Origin: Peptacetobacter sp900550335
Lineage (GTDB): Bacteria > Bacillota > Clostridia > Peptostreptococcales > Peptostreptococcaceae
Length of the DNA stretch: 64,000 nt
Assembly: GCF_047528295.1 (NCBI RefSeq)
Contig: NZ_CP180001.1
Location: forward strand, 1,736,001-1,800,000
Direction of reading: 5' to 3'
Positions 25,917-33,169 of this stretch are shown one piece after another. Numbering within the stretch: the first letter of the stretch is position 1; each line of letters begins with the position of its first letter. The translations under genes and the position numbers were made by a program. The notes beneath the pieces were generated by a model. The model ran no database searches, was not told the origin of the DNA, and saw nothing but the letters and a program-made list of their open reading frames with translations.

Positions 25917-26717
25917 CTACTCACTTCTCTTTCTATATATGTAATCAATTAAGAATATTGAAATTATACCAATCACTCCTAATATGGCAAATGTTTCTAA
26001 AGTGCTTGGTAATAAATTAAGCTTTTGAAATTCTGACAAGTCTAATACCATTCCTCTTTCAAGTAGCTCTTTTGACGACCAGAACATAGAAAGTGGAATT
26101 GGTAAAATCCATAATACAAACTTAGGTAAAACATCATACATCGCTGTTATCAATGTATTCAAGCTAGTCCAAAATACGCATAGCAAAATTGAAAAAATAT
26201 ATGTTTTGCTAAAATATACGACAACAACCACTAAAGGTAAAATACCTATACCCATAAGTATGCCCATTTCAGCAGAGATTAATAACTTATATCCAAAATC
26301 ATTTAATTCAAAGAAGATTAATCCGCAAATTCCTGCTGCTATACATGATAGTAAGCAGAATATAATCGAACAAATAAGCATTAAAATAATCTTGGAAATT
26401 ACTAGTTGCGTTGATGTTATAGGGATTGCTTTTAGATTTTTAAAGGTGTCATTATCTCTTTCTTCAAAGAAAATTACAGCTGCAAGTATTCCCAACATAC
26501 AAGGAAGTAAAAACTGCATTCCGTACACTATAACCATGTCAAATAAGGAATCAAATGCGTCCTTTTGGCTCAGATACTCTCCTGAAACAAACTGTCCCTT
26601 TACGATAAAAGTGAGTGCTATTGGAAAAAGTAAAGAAAATATTACTCCAATAGGGATAAATTTTTTCCTCTTCAATTTTAAAAATTCGCATTTAACTAGT
26701 TTAAGCAATTCCAGCAC
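25917..26717 (-). CDS. ABC-2 permease, antimicrobial-peptide immunity type (first)
   Basis: A 266-residue permease with six TM segments and the same family motif between TM2 and TM3 (EERDNDTFKNLKAIPITST). It overlaps the ATPase gene by 17 bp and is separated from the next permease by one base, so all three are translationally coupled. Closest known layout is cprB/cprC of Clostridioides or lanE/lanG immunity genes; I do not assign a symbol because orthology cannot be tested here. Confidence 0.85.
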   Translation of the reverse strand: MLELLKLVKCEFLKLKRKKFIPIGVIFSLLFPIALTFIVKGQFVSGEYLSQKDAFDSLFDMVIVYGMQFLLPCMLGILAAVIFFEERDNDTFKNLKAIPITSTQLVISKIILMLICSIIFCLLSCIAAGICGLIFFELNDFGYKLLISAEMGILMGIGILPLVVVVVYFSKTYIFSILLCVFWTSLNTLITAMYDVLPKFVLWILPIPLSMFWSSKELLERGMVLDLSEFQKLNLLPSTLETFAILGVIGIISIFLIDYIYRKRSE

Positions 26718-27624
26718 CCCCAGTTATTCTCTTGAAATAATCTTCAAGTGTATCCTCTTTCATCCGTATTTCTTCTACAGCAATCCCTTCCTTCACAAGC
26801 TCTCTAATCAACTCTGGAATAACTAAATCTAAATCGTATATTTTTATAGTTCCGTTCTTTTCAACAGAATAATTTTTAATATTAAAACATGCTTCTAAAA
26901 CTTTAACCGCTTTTGAATCATTAGGTGTAACTAATTTGATGTATTTTTTATTTCTATTTTCTAATTCTTCTAAACTTTCCTCTTCCAACAAAACTCCATT
27001 ATCTATAATTCCAATATCATCCGCAATAAGCTCTATCTCAGATAAAATATGGCTAGAAATTAGAATTGTTTTGCCTTTTTCAGTACATAATTTTCTTATA
27101 AAAGTTCTAACTTCTGCTATTCCTATAGGATCAAGTCCATTTATTGGCTCATCTAATATTAAAATCTCAGGATCATGCATAACAGCAAGTGCTATTGCAA
27201 GTCTTTGCTTCATACCCATAGAATACTGTGAAAACAACTTTTTATCATTATATTTTAGCCCAACTAGCTCTAGTGATTCTTTTATAGCATTTCTTTTAGG
27301 AATACCTCTAAGCTGAGCAAATATTTTTAAGTTTTCTGTACCGGTTAAATTTGGATAAAATCCAGGAGATTCTATTAAGCAGCCTATTCTTGGTAGAATT
27401 TCCTTGTTGTGTTTTTTCATACTTTTTCCAAATACGATGACTTCTCCAGCAGATGAATCTATAAGATTTAAAATCATCTTCATTGTTGTAGTCTTACCTG
27501 CTCCATTTCTACCTAAAAGTCCGTATATTCTTCCCTTTTTTATATGTAGGTTTAAATCAGAAACACTTCTTTTTCCATTGTATTCTTTAGTTAATCCTTT
27601 TGTTTCTATTACATATTCACTCAT
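26701..27624 (-). CDS. ABC ATPase, lantibiotic/bacitracin resistance type (CprA/BcrA-like)
   Basis: A 307-residue ATPase: Walker A GRNGAGKTTT, Q-loop GCLIESPGFYPNLT (the E-loop form typical of lantibiotic immunity ATPases), signature YSMGMKQR, Walker B ILILDEPINGLD, switch SSHILSE. About 90 residues after the ATPase core form a C-terminal domain seen in BcrA-type proteins. Promoter and repeat operator lie in the 78-bp gap to the histidine kinase gene, so it can be induced separately from the two-component genes. Confidence 0.9.
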   Translation of the reverse strand: MSEYVIETKGLTKEYNGKRSVSDLNLHIKKGRIYGLLGRNGAGKTTTMKMILNLIDSSAGEVIVFGKSMKKHNKEILPRIGCLIESPGFYPNLTGTENLKIFAQLRGIPKRNAIKESLELVGLKYNDKKLFSQYSMGMKQRLAIALAVMHDPEILILDEPINGLDPIGIAEVRTFIRKLCTEKGKTILISSHILSEIELIADDIGIIDNGVLLEEESLEELENRNKKYIKLVTPNDSKAVKVLEACFNIKNYSVEKNGTIKIYDLDLVIPELIRELVKEGIAVEEIRMKEDTLEDYFKRITGGAGIA

Positions 27625-27680
27625 ATATAATCGCCTCTCTTTCTTTAATTAAATTGTAATACTTAAACCTAACATATACA

Positions 27681-27704
27681 TTGCACCAACCTTGCATAAA
27701 CCTT
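27681..27704 (-). promoter_or_regulatory. Direct-repeat operator for the peptide-resistance ABC genes
   Basis: On the minus strand AAGGTTTATGC-AAGGTTGGTGC: AAGGTT repeated at an 11-bp period, the usual spacing for an OmpR-type response regulator dimer. The second half plus the following TATGTTA repeats, with small changes, upstream of the response-regulator gene (29430-29446). The site overlaps the kinase stop codon. Confidence 0.6.
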
Positions 27705-28674
27705 ATATCTCTAAGGTGATTTCAAATTCTGTTCCTTCTCCAACTTCGCTTTCTACGTTTATACAACCGTTCATTTTCTCTATAAGTTCCTTAGTAATGT
27801 AAAGTCCTAATCCGCTTCCGACTTTATTTCTAGCCTTGTCGCATTTGTAAAGTCTGTCAAAAATATGCTCCAAATCATCAGGCTCTATACCTACTCCAAA
27901 ATCTTTTATAGTTATAAATATTTTTCTAAATTCTTCTTTGATTGAAATTTGAATTTTTTTAGTCTTGCTGTGCTCAACTGCATTTTGGATTATATTATTT
28001 ATAACCCTTGCATAAGCATTTTGATCTAAGTTGCATATTATCTCTTTCTCTTCTATTTCTATATCAAAATCTATATCCTTTTCTTCAAATATCACAATCC
28101 AGCTTTTTATAATATTTCTACTAAGCTCAGTAATTTCAGTATCCTTTAAATCTAAGTAGAATTCATTGGAATTTAATTTAAACCAATCAAATACATTATC
28201 CAAATATTCTTTAAGAGAGTAAGATTTTTCTCTTACAATATCTATATAATTTTCTATAATTTTATTATTTTCTAAAGTGTTATGATTTTCAATTGCATTT
28301 TGTAAATCGTATTTGTCATTTAAACCATCCTTTAATAATTCTTTTTTTATTGCATCGGTATATCCAATTATAGATGTTAGAGGAGTTCTTATATCGTGAG
28401 AAAGACTAGTCAATAGCTGATTATTCGCATTTTCCTTTTTTCTAAATTCTGCCAACTTTTCCTCATATATATATACAATCTCGTTTATTTTATATATTAT
28501 TTCAGAAAAATTATCCTCATCTTTTGATAATATCTTCCTATTTCCATTGCCTTTTTTTATATCATCCAATACTTCATTCGATTGAGATATCTTATTATTT
28601 ATAGATATTACCTTGCTGCACAAAACTATATTTAAAAGTAAAGAGATTGCCAGTAAGAAATACAAAACTTGCAT
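27703..28674 (-). CDS. Sensor histidine kinase of the peptide-resistance system
   Basis: A 323-residue kinase with one N-terminal TM segment (about 3-22), almost no extracellular part, a helical linker, the HisKA box SLSHDIRTPLTSIIGYTD and an HATPase_c domain (NIIQNAVEHS N-box, DFGVGIEPDDL, GSGLGLYITKEL). The lack of a sensory domain is typical of intramembrane-sensing kinases that work with a detoxification ABC transporter (CprK, LanK, BceS-like). Two bases separate it from the response-regulator stop. Confidence 0.88.
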   Translation of the reverse strand: MQVLYFLLAISLLLNIVLCSKVISINNKISQSNEVLDDIKKGNGNRKILSKDEDNFSEIIYKINEIVYIYEEKLAEFRKKENANNQLLTSLSHDIRTPLTSIIGYTDAIKKELLKDGLNDKYDLQNAIENHNTLENNKIIENYIDIVREKSYSLKEYLDNVFDWFKLNSNEFYLDLKDTEITELSRNIIKSWIVIFEEKDIDFDIEIEEKEIICNLDQNAYARVINNIIQNAVEHSKTKKIQISIKEEFRKIFITIKDFGVGIEPDDLEHIFDRLYKCDKARNKVGSGLGLYITKELIEKMNGCINVESEVGEGTEFEITLEI

Positions 28675-28676
28675 AC

Positions 28677-29381
28677 TTATACCCCCTTATTAAATCTATA
28701 TCCTATGCCCTTCACAGTTTGGATGTATTTAGGATTTGAAGAATCTTCTTCTATTTTCTTTCTTATCCTGCTTATTACTGACATTATATTATTGTCGTCA
28801 AATGCATAACTTTCATTCCATACAGCTTCATATATCTGTTTTTTAGTAAGTATTCTACCTTGATTAATTGCACAAAAGTACAAAACATCAAATTCCTTTG
28901 GTAATAATTCAATCATGCCTTTATCAGTTTTTACAGAGTATTCATCAGGTAAAATTTCTAATCCTTCAAAATACAAACTTTCTCTATAATCTTCTGTGTT
29001 TTTGCTCTGTTTGTTATTCATATTGTATCTTCTAATCAATGAGTCAACTCTAGCCAGAAATTCCTCTGTATTAAACGGTTTTGTTATATAATCATCTGCT
29101 CCAAGTCTAAGTCCTTTGACTTTGCTTGATGTGTCATCTTTTGCGGTTAGCATAAGCACAGGAATATCGCTATTTTCTCTAACTATTTCAAGTGTTCTAA
29201 ATCCGTCTAATCCTGGCATCATAACATCTAGGATCAGCATAATATATTCGTCTTTTTCAAGTTCGTTTATCGCTTCTATTCCGCTAAAGCATATTTTAGA
29301 ATCTATATTTTCACTTTTTAGTGTTATTTGTAGTAGTTTGCATAATTCTTTATCGTCGTCTGCTATTAATATTTTTTTCAT
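28677..29381 (-). CDS. OmpR-family response regulator of the peptide-resistance system
   Basis: A 234-residue regulator: receiver domain with acidic pair DDD near residue 8, phospho-Asp in LILDVMMPG and Lys in MLTAKDD, then a Trans_Reg_C winged helix (LLPKEFDVLYFCAINQ... SVISRIRKKIEED ...VKGIGYRF). It should bind the AAGGTT repeats found both upstream of itself and upstream of the ABC genes. Confidence 0.9.
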   Translation of the reverse strand: MKKILIADDDKELCKLLQITLKSENIDSKICFSGIEAINELEKDEYIMLILDVMMPGLDGFRTLEIVRENSDIPVLMLTAKDDTSSKVKGLRLGADDYITKPFNTEEFLARVDSLIRRYNMNNKQSKNTEDYRESLYFEGLEILPDEYSVKTDKGMIELLPKEFDVLYFCAINQGRILTKKQIYEAVWNESYAFDDNNIMSVISRIRKKIEEDSSNPKYIQTVKGIGYRFNKGV

Positions 29382-29429
29382 AATAATACCACCTTAATTT
29401 TTCTGTATTTAATAATATGATAACATAGT

Positions 29430-29446
29430 AATCTTGCACTAACCTT
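29430..29446 (-). promoter_or_regulatory. Operator upstream of the response-regulator gene
   Basis: Minus strand AAGGTTAGTGCAAGATT followed by ACTATGTTA; compare AAGGTTGGTGCAATGTA then TATGTTA at 27681-27697. Same site, so the system is probably autoregulated. Confidence 0.55.
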
Positions 29447-29454
29447 ATAAAATA

Positions 29455-29490
29455 AAAAAGCTAGTCAACTCTTTATAAAGTTAACTAGCT
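29455..29490. terminator. Terminator of yjdF (bidirectional hairpin)
   Basis: AAAAAAGCTAGTCAACT / AGTTAACTAGCTTTTTT hairpin nine bases after the yjdF stop, separating it from the response-regulator promoter. Confidence 0.85.
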
Positions 29491-29498
29491 TTTTTATT

Positions 29499-29921
29499 TT
29501 AATGACCTTTATGTTTTTCTTTCTTTTTCAATATGTGGATTTCCCTTTTTCTTTCCTTTTCAGCTTCTACTCTTTCCTTACGAGCAATTTTCTTTTCCTT
29601 CTTAATCTGTTCATGCTGCAATTTAAGAGCTTGTTGAGCTTTAGGGCCAATAAAATTACCTTGCACTTCTCTTTTTATTTTTCGCTGCATTCTTTTAGGA
29701 TTTATCTTCTTTTCAGAGATAACTTCTCCACAAATTGCAGGACTGAATTTTAAACTATAATAATTCTTTTGAAGATATTCATAAACTTCATAATCCTTTG
29801 GCTCAGATGTGTTTAAAACTACTCTACAAACTTCATACCTATCGTCTATTGTTTGCTCAAATAATCCAATCCAAAATGGCCCTTCAAAGAATATTGTTAG
29901 TTTTTCTGATATTTTCTTCAT
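29499..29921 (-). CDS. yjdF: YjdF family protein (DUF2992)
   Basis: A 140-residue small basic protein: residues 1-75 form the DUF2992 core (LTIFFEGPFWIGLFEQ, RVVLNTSEPKDYEVY), residues 80-140 a lysine-rich coiled tail ending in repeated KKEKH. Function unknown; the family is usually controlled by the yjdF riboswitch, and that RNA is present here. Start set at ATG 29921, eight bases after AAGGAGG; the ORF upstream of it runs through the riboswitch expression platform. Confidence 0.92.
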   Translation of the reverse strand: MKKISEKLTIFFEGPFWIGLFEQTIDDRYEVCRVVLNTSEPKDYEVYEYLQKNYYSLKFSPAICGEVISEKKINPKRMQRKIKREVQGNFIGPKAQQALKLQHEQIKKEKKIARKERVEAEKERKREIHILKKKEKHKGH

Positions 29922-29929
29922 ATCCTGTT

Positions 29930-30036
29930 CCTCCTTATGTATTGTAAAATACATAGAATGGACAACCAAGGAGGCAGGTTACTTACGGAAATTCCGCGTC
30001 CGGACTACCAACCGAACTGTGTTTTTATCTATGTTG
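29930..30036 (-). ncRNA. yjdF riboswitch with Shine-Dalgarno sequestration
   Basis: The leader carries the recognisable yjdF motif (ACACAGTTCGGTTGGTAGTC, then CGGACGCGGAATTTCCG and AAGTAACC). Downstream, CCTCCTT (29968-29974) is exactly complementary to the SD AAGGAGG (29930-29936), with CCTG/CAGG extending the pairing. This gives a translational expression platform. Known yjdF RNAs bind heteroaromatic compounds. Motif recognition is from memory of the family, the SD pairing is seen directly. Confidence 0.88.
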
Positions 30037-30059
30037 TTGAGTATATTTAACTCAATTTT

Positions 30060-30089
30060 ATTATAGTATCTTTTTATAATAATTTTCAA
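30060..30089 (-). promoter_or_regulatory. Promoter of the yjdF riboswitch transcript
   Basis: Minus strand TTGAAA, 18 bp, TATAAT, about 30 bp upstream of the aptamer. Confidence 0.55.
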
Positions 30090-30161
30090 TATGTTTTAAA
30101 AGATTAAAAATATTTCTGATTCAATTTCTTACATCATCTTAGTTTTTTAAAATTTTCTCTG

Positions 30162-30671
30162 CTAGTTCAGGAATATTAACGCTCCCATCATAATCACTAT
30201 CAGCACCACACACACGCTAGAGAAAATATTTACAACCTTGTATGTCTTATCTCCAAGAACTTTTCTCAGTAGTTTAAAAATCAATATCCCTACAATCCCA
30301 CCTAAAGTATTATTTATCAAATCAGTTATATCGCATGCTCCAACTGCAAATATATACTGAATTATTTCGTAAACCAAACTTATTCCAAAAGGTACAGCTG
30401 CCATTTTTATAAACTTCCAATTATCTGCAAGCATAGCCGTAAACACACCAACAGGAATAAATACTATTGCATTGTTTATAATCTCGCTAAATGAAATCTT
30501 GCCATTAACAATCACAGATTCTTTAAACGGAATTAAGTTTATACTTCTTTCTGTAACTAAGCCACTTATAGAAAATTCTGTTTTGAAGACGATAATCCAT
30601 GTAAGCAGCAAGAAGTACACAATGAATAGAATTGATGTAACTTTTTTATATTTTAATAGCGTTTCATTCAT
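30162..30671 (-). CDS. VanZ family protein (first)
   Basis: A 169-residue membrane protein with four to five TM segments and the VanZ signature: first-loop NLIPF, then NNAIVFIPVGVF and the later ACDITDLINNTLGGIVG. VanZ proteins lower sensitivity to lipoglycopeptides such as teicoplanin; the mechanism is not settled. The gene has its own promoter covered by an operator identical in form to those of the YtrA-type operon, so it is probably repressed by that GntR protein. Confidence 0.88.
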   Translation of the reverse strand: MNETLLKYKKVTSILFIVYFLLLTWIIVFKTEFSISGLVTERSINLIPFKESVIVNGKISFSEIINNAIVFIPVGVFTAMLADNWKFIKMAAVPFGISLVYEIIQYIFAVGACDITDLINNTLGGIVGILIFKLLRKVLGDKTYKVVNIFSSVCVVLIVIMMGALIFLN

Positions 30672-30707
30672 AACAACAACTCCCTTTTTACTATTTATAT
30701 TTCAAAA

Positions 30708-30773
30708 GTGTACTAGCCGTATCATACATCTTTTTACAAGTGTATTATATAAATAGTACACTTTATTTGTCAA
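30708..30773 (-). promoter_or_regulatory. VanZ promoter with YtrA-type operators
   Basis: Minus strand TTGACA, 18 bp, TATAAT (30744-30773). The operator GTGTATTA-TATAAA-TAGTACAC (30740-30761) lies over spacer and -10 and is a full match to GTGTANTA-N6-TANTACAC. A second, weaker dyad (GTGTACTA-GCCGTA-TCATACAT, 30708-30729) lies in the leader, as in the GntR operon. Confidence 0.65.
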
Positions 30774-30855
30774 CATAAAAAAATAATTCAAAATAGCATC
30801 CGAAAATTTTCATCAAATACTATTTTTAATAATTATCAAATGCCCTTTTGAACAA

Positions 30856-31548
30856 CTAAATAAATAAAAAACAGTAATTTCTAACTAAAGATCCAATTAT
30901 CGCATACGAAACAATAGTCAGCACAGTCAAGTCTACATACTCTGAGCCACTATAAAATACAGATTTATAGCTACTTCCCATTCTCAACTTACTTCTAAAA
31001 CTATCCTTGCCCGATTTATTTTTAAAAATCTTTACAAATAAAATATAATAAATCCCAAATCCAATAACTGTTCCCAATGTATTCATCATTAAATCGTCTA
31101 CATCAGTCGCTCTAAAGTTAAACATCTGTGTAATTTCTATAAATAGCGAGAATAAAAATCCTGCTTCTACAGTTTTCTTAAAAGATTCAAACTCATTCCA
31201 CATAATTGGAAGCATTAACCCAAACGGTACAAACATTATCACATTTAAAACATTTGTACTCACCCCATTAACAGCAAATGGTATAAAGTTGAAGTTTAAA
31301 TAATTTATTCCAAAGCCGAAATCTATTACTGATGGTATTCCAGCAGCTGAAACCATACCAGTTATTAAAAAAGTATATACAACGCAAGCAAGGAAATGGA
31401 GATTAGAATCCCCATTCCCTTCATAAACTCTGCCTGTCGAGTACAATTTTAAATCATATATTTTCATTTTATATCTTGATAAAACGAATAAAACTATTGG
31501 AAATACTGGTATGTAGTGTAGTATAGCTTCTTTAAGTTCTGATAACAT
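30856..31548 (-). CDS. VanZ family protein (second, ECF operon)
   Basis: A 230-residue membrane protein with about five to six TM segments and VanZ motifs (NFIPFAVN, NVIMFVPFGLMLP, ATDVDDLMMNTLGTVIGFG). It begins directly after the stop of the anti-sigma gene (TAG-ATG), so it belongs to the ECF sigma operon. The N-terminal extension with an extra TM segment makes it longer than the first VanZ. The C-terminal TM segment comes after a polar stretch of about 30 residues. Confidence 0.85.
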   Translation of the reverse strand: MLSELKEAILHYIPVFPIVLFVLSRYKMKIYDLKLYSTGRVYEGNGDSNLHFLACVVYTFLITGMVSAAGIPSVIDFGFGINYLNFNFIPFAVNGVSTNVLNVIMFVPFGLMLPIMWNEFESFKKTVEAGFLFSLFIEITQMFNFRATDVDDLMMNTLGTVIGFGIYYILFVKIFKNKSGKDSFRSKLRMGSSYKSVFYSGSEYVDLTVLTIVSYAIIGSLVRNYCFLFI

Positions 31549-32340
31549 CTATATTAATTCCTCTGCCATGTCTATTAATGTCTGTTCTGGCATTCCTTCA
31601 TCAGATAATGAAGATATTGAATATCTAACACCGTCTTTTTCCCAAGCTACTGTAACTGATTTTTTATCTTCAACTTTATCACTTCCGTAAGATATAGTCA
31701 TCTTACCTTCTTTTTCTAACTGTTTTTCTTCTGCTGTTTTTTCGTGTTCAGGTGGAACAAATCTTATATTTGTAGTTGAGACGAATAATTTTGTTCCATT
31801 TACTTCAACATTTCTATATCCATTCTGTTCTTCTAAAGCTATTTCTGATGGCATTGTCTTATGTGCATCTACAAATATTTCTGGAGAACCGTCTTTTTTA
31901 TAAACTAGGTTCATCGCTTTAGTCTTATCTAATGTATCTCCATTTGATCCAGTTGTATTTAAATCTTCAATAACTGCTCCGTCAAATTTATATCCATTTG
32001 CAAATTCATCTACAAAAGCTTTTCTAACTCCTGTTTCTTTTTCCATCTGTTCTATTGTAGGTACTTCTTTATATTTATATACGCTTGATGAGCTTCCAAA
32101 ATATCCTACTGCTTTTCCACCTGCATATACTCCTACAGTTGTTATCATTAATGCACATGCTACTGATGCAACTTTTAACATTTTTCTATTTCTCTTCATA
32201 GTAACCACCTTTTCCTTTCTACTCTGTTCAAATTCTATCTGTGATTTTATTTTTTCGAACATATCATCTGAAGGCTGAACATCTTCAGACATTTTTACCA
32301 TTGCTTTTCTTATTTTTAAATCTATATTATCCTTTTTCAT
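31549..32340 (-). CDS. Membrane-anchored anti-sigma-like protein
   Basis: A 263-residue protein: cytosolic N-terminus of about 52 residues rich in charged helix (DDMFEKIKSQIEFEQSRKEK), one TM segment (about 53-72) and an extracellular domain of about 185 residues with the layout of DUF4367/DUF4179 anti-sigma proteins. Overlaps the sigma gene by 14 bp, so it is translationally coupled, as usual for sigma/anti-sigma pairs. No zinc-finger HxxxCxxC motif. Role inferred from context. Confidence 0.75.
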   Translation of the reverse strand: MKKDNIDLKIRKAMVKMSEDVQPSDDMFEKIKSQIEFEQSRKEKVVTMKRNRKMLKVASVACALMITTVGVYAGGKAVGYFGSSSSVYKYKEVPTIEQMEKETGVRKAFVDEFANGYKFDGAVIEDLNTTGSNGDTLDKTKAMNLVYKKDGSPEIFVDAHKTMPSEIALEEQNGYRNVEVNGTKLFVSTTNIRFVPPEHEKTAEEKQLEKEGKMTISYGSDKVEDKKSVTVAWEKDGVRYSISSLSDEGMPEQTLIDMAEELI

Positions 32341-32899
32341 AGTTCACACCTCCAAAATAATTAAGTGATTCAATCTTACCCTTTAAAAGCCTTCTAGCCT
32401 TGAAAAGTCTCGATTTAACAGTTCCTTCAAATACATCCAACATATTAGCGATTTCTTTTACGCTAAATCCGTTGAAATAATATAGTACAACTACAGCTCT
32501 ATACTTCTCATCGAGATTATTTACAGCACTTCTGACAATTTCTACAGTTTCTGATTCCAGACACTTTGTCATATTGTCGCTTTCATGATTTTGCTCCCGT
32601 TCTGCTTTTGCAAATATTTCATCAATTGGAACATTCTTTTTATCTGATTTGGAAAGTTTCCATGCCATTCTTGTAAGTATTTTGTAAAACCAAGTTTTAA
32701 AATAATCCGGATTTTTAAGGCTGCCTATGTTTAGATAACATTGGACAAATGTTTCTTGAACAATGTCCTCACTTGTAGCTTTGTTGCCACATATTAGATA
32801 AGCAGTTCTCATTGCGGTACCTTTGTATTTGTTAAAGAGCTCTTCAAATGCTTCAAAATCACCATTGGCAACTTTTTCAACAAGTTCTCTATCTTCCAA
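32327..32899 (-). CDS. ECF-type RNA polymerase sigma factor
   Basis: A 190-residue sigma factor with region 2 (FEELFNKYKGTAMRTAYLIC... ATSEDIVQETFVQCYLN) and region 4 (LDEKYRAVVVLYYFNGFSVK followed by EIANML and the recognition helix). The start is placed at TTG 32899, eight bases after GGAGG; the longer ORF to 32962 has no site before its ATGs. It is co-transcribed with an anti-sigma and a VanZ gene, suggesting a cell-envelope stress regulon. I see no confident ECF promoter upstream. Confidence 0.88.
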   Translation of the reverse strand: MEDRELVEKVANGDFEAFEELFNKYKGTAMRTAYLICGNKATSEDIVQETFVQCYLNIGSLKNPDYFKTWFYKILTRMAWKLSKSDKKNVPIDEIFAKAEREQNHESDNMTKCLESETVEIVRSAVNNLDEKYRAVVVLYYFNGFSVKEIANMLDVFEGTVKSRLFKARRLLKGKIESLNYFGGVNYEKG

Positions 32900-33074
32900 A
32901 CTTAACACCTCCTTTATCGATGCATCTGTATATAAGAGCATAGTCGTTTGTATTTGGTTCACAGATTTTATAAATTTTTTTAAAAATTTTTGTGGTTACT
33001 ACAAAGTAGTATATTATTGAATAGTTTTTTTAGCAATAATAACTCATTTTTCTTTTGAGCAAAATAAGTATAAA

Positions 33075-33117
33075 AAAAGTGCCACCTTTTACTAATCAAG
33101 TAAAGTATGACACTTTT
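33075..33117 (-). terminator. Terminator of the SulP gene
   Basis: AAAAGTGTCA / TGGCACTTTTTTT hairpin with an inner TACTTTAC / AGTAAAAG pairing, about 55 bp after the stop. Confidence 0.7.
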
Positions 33118-33169
33118 CCATTTATATTTATTTATATTTTTACATATTCTCTATATTTTTATATATTCT

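Noticed and set aside
26206..26826. 206-codon plus-strand ORF opposite the permease/ATPase genes
   Set aside because: Long only because it mirrors membrane-protein codons; low-complexity Lys/Ile/Asn product without start signals.
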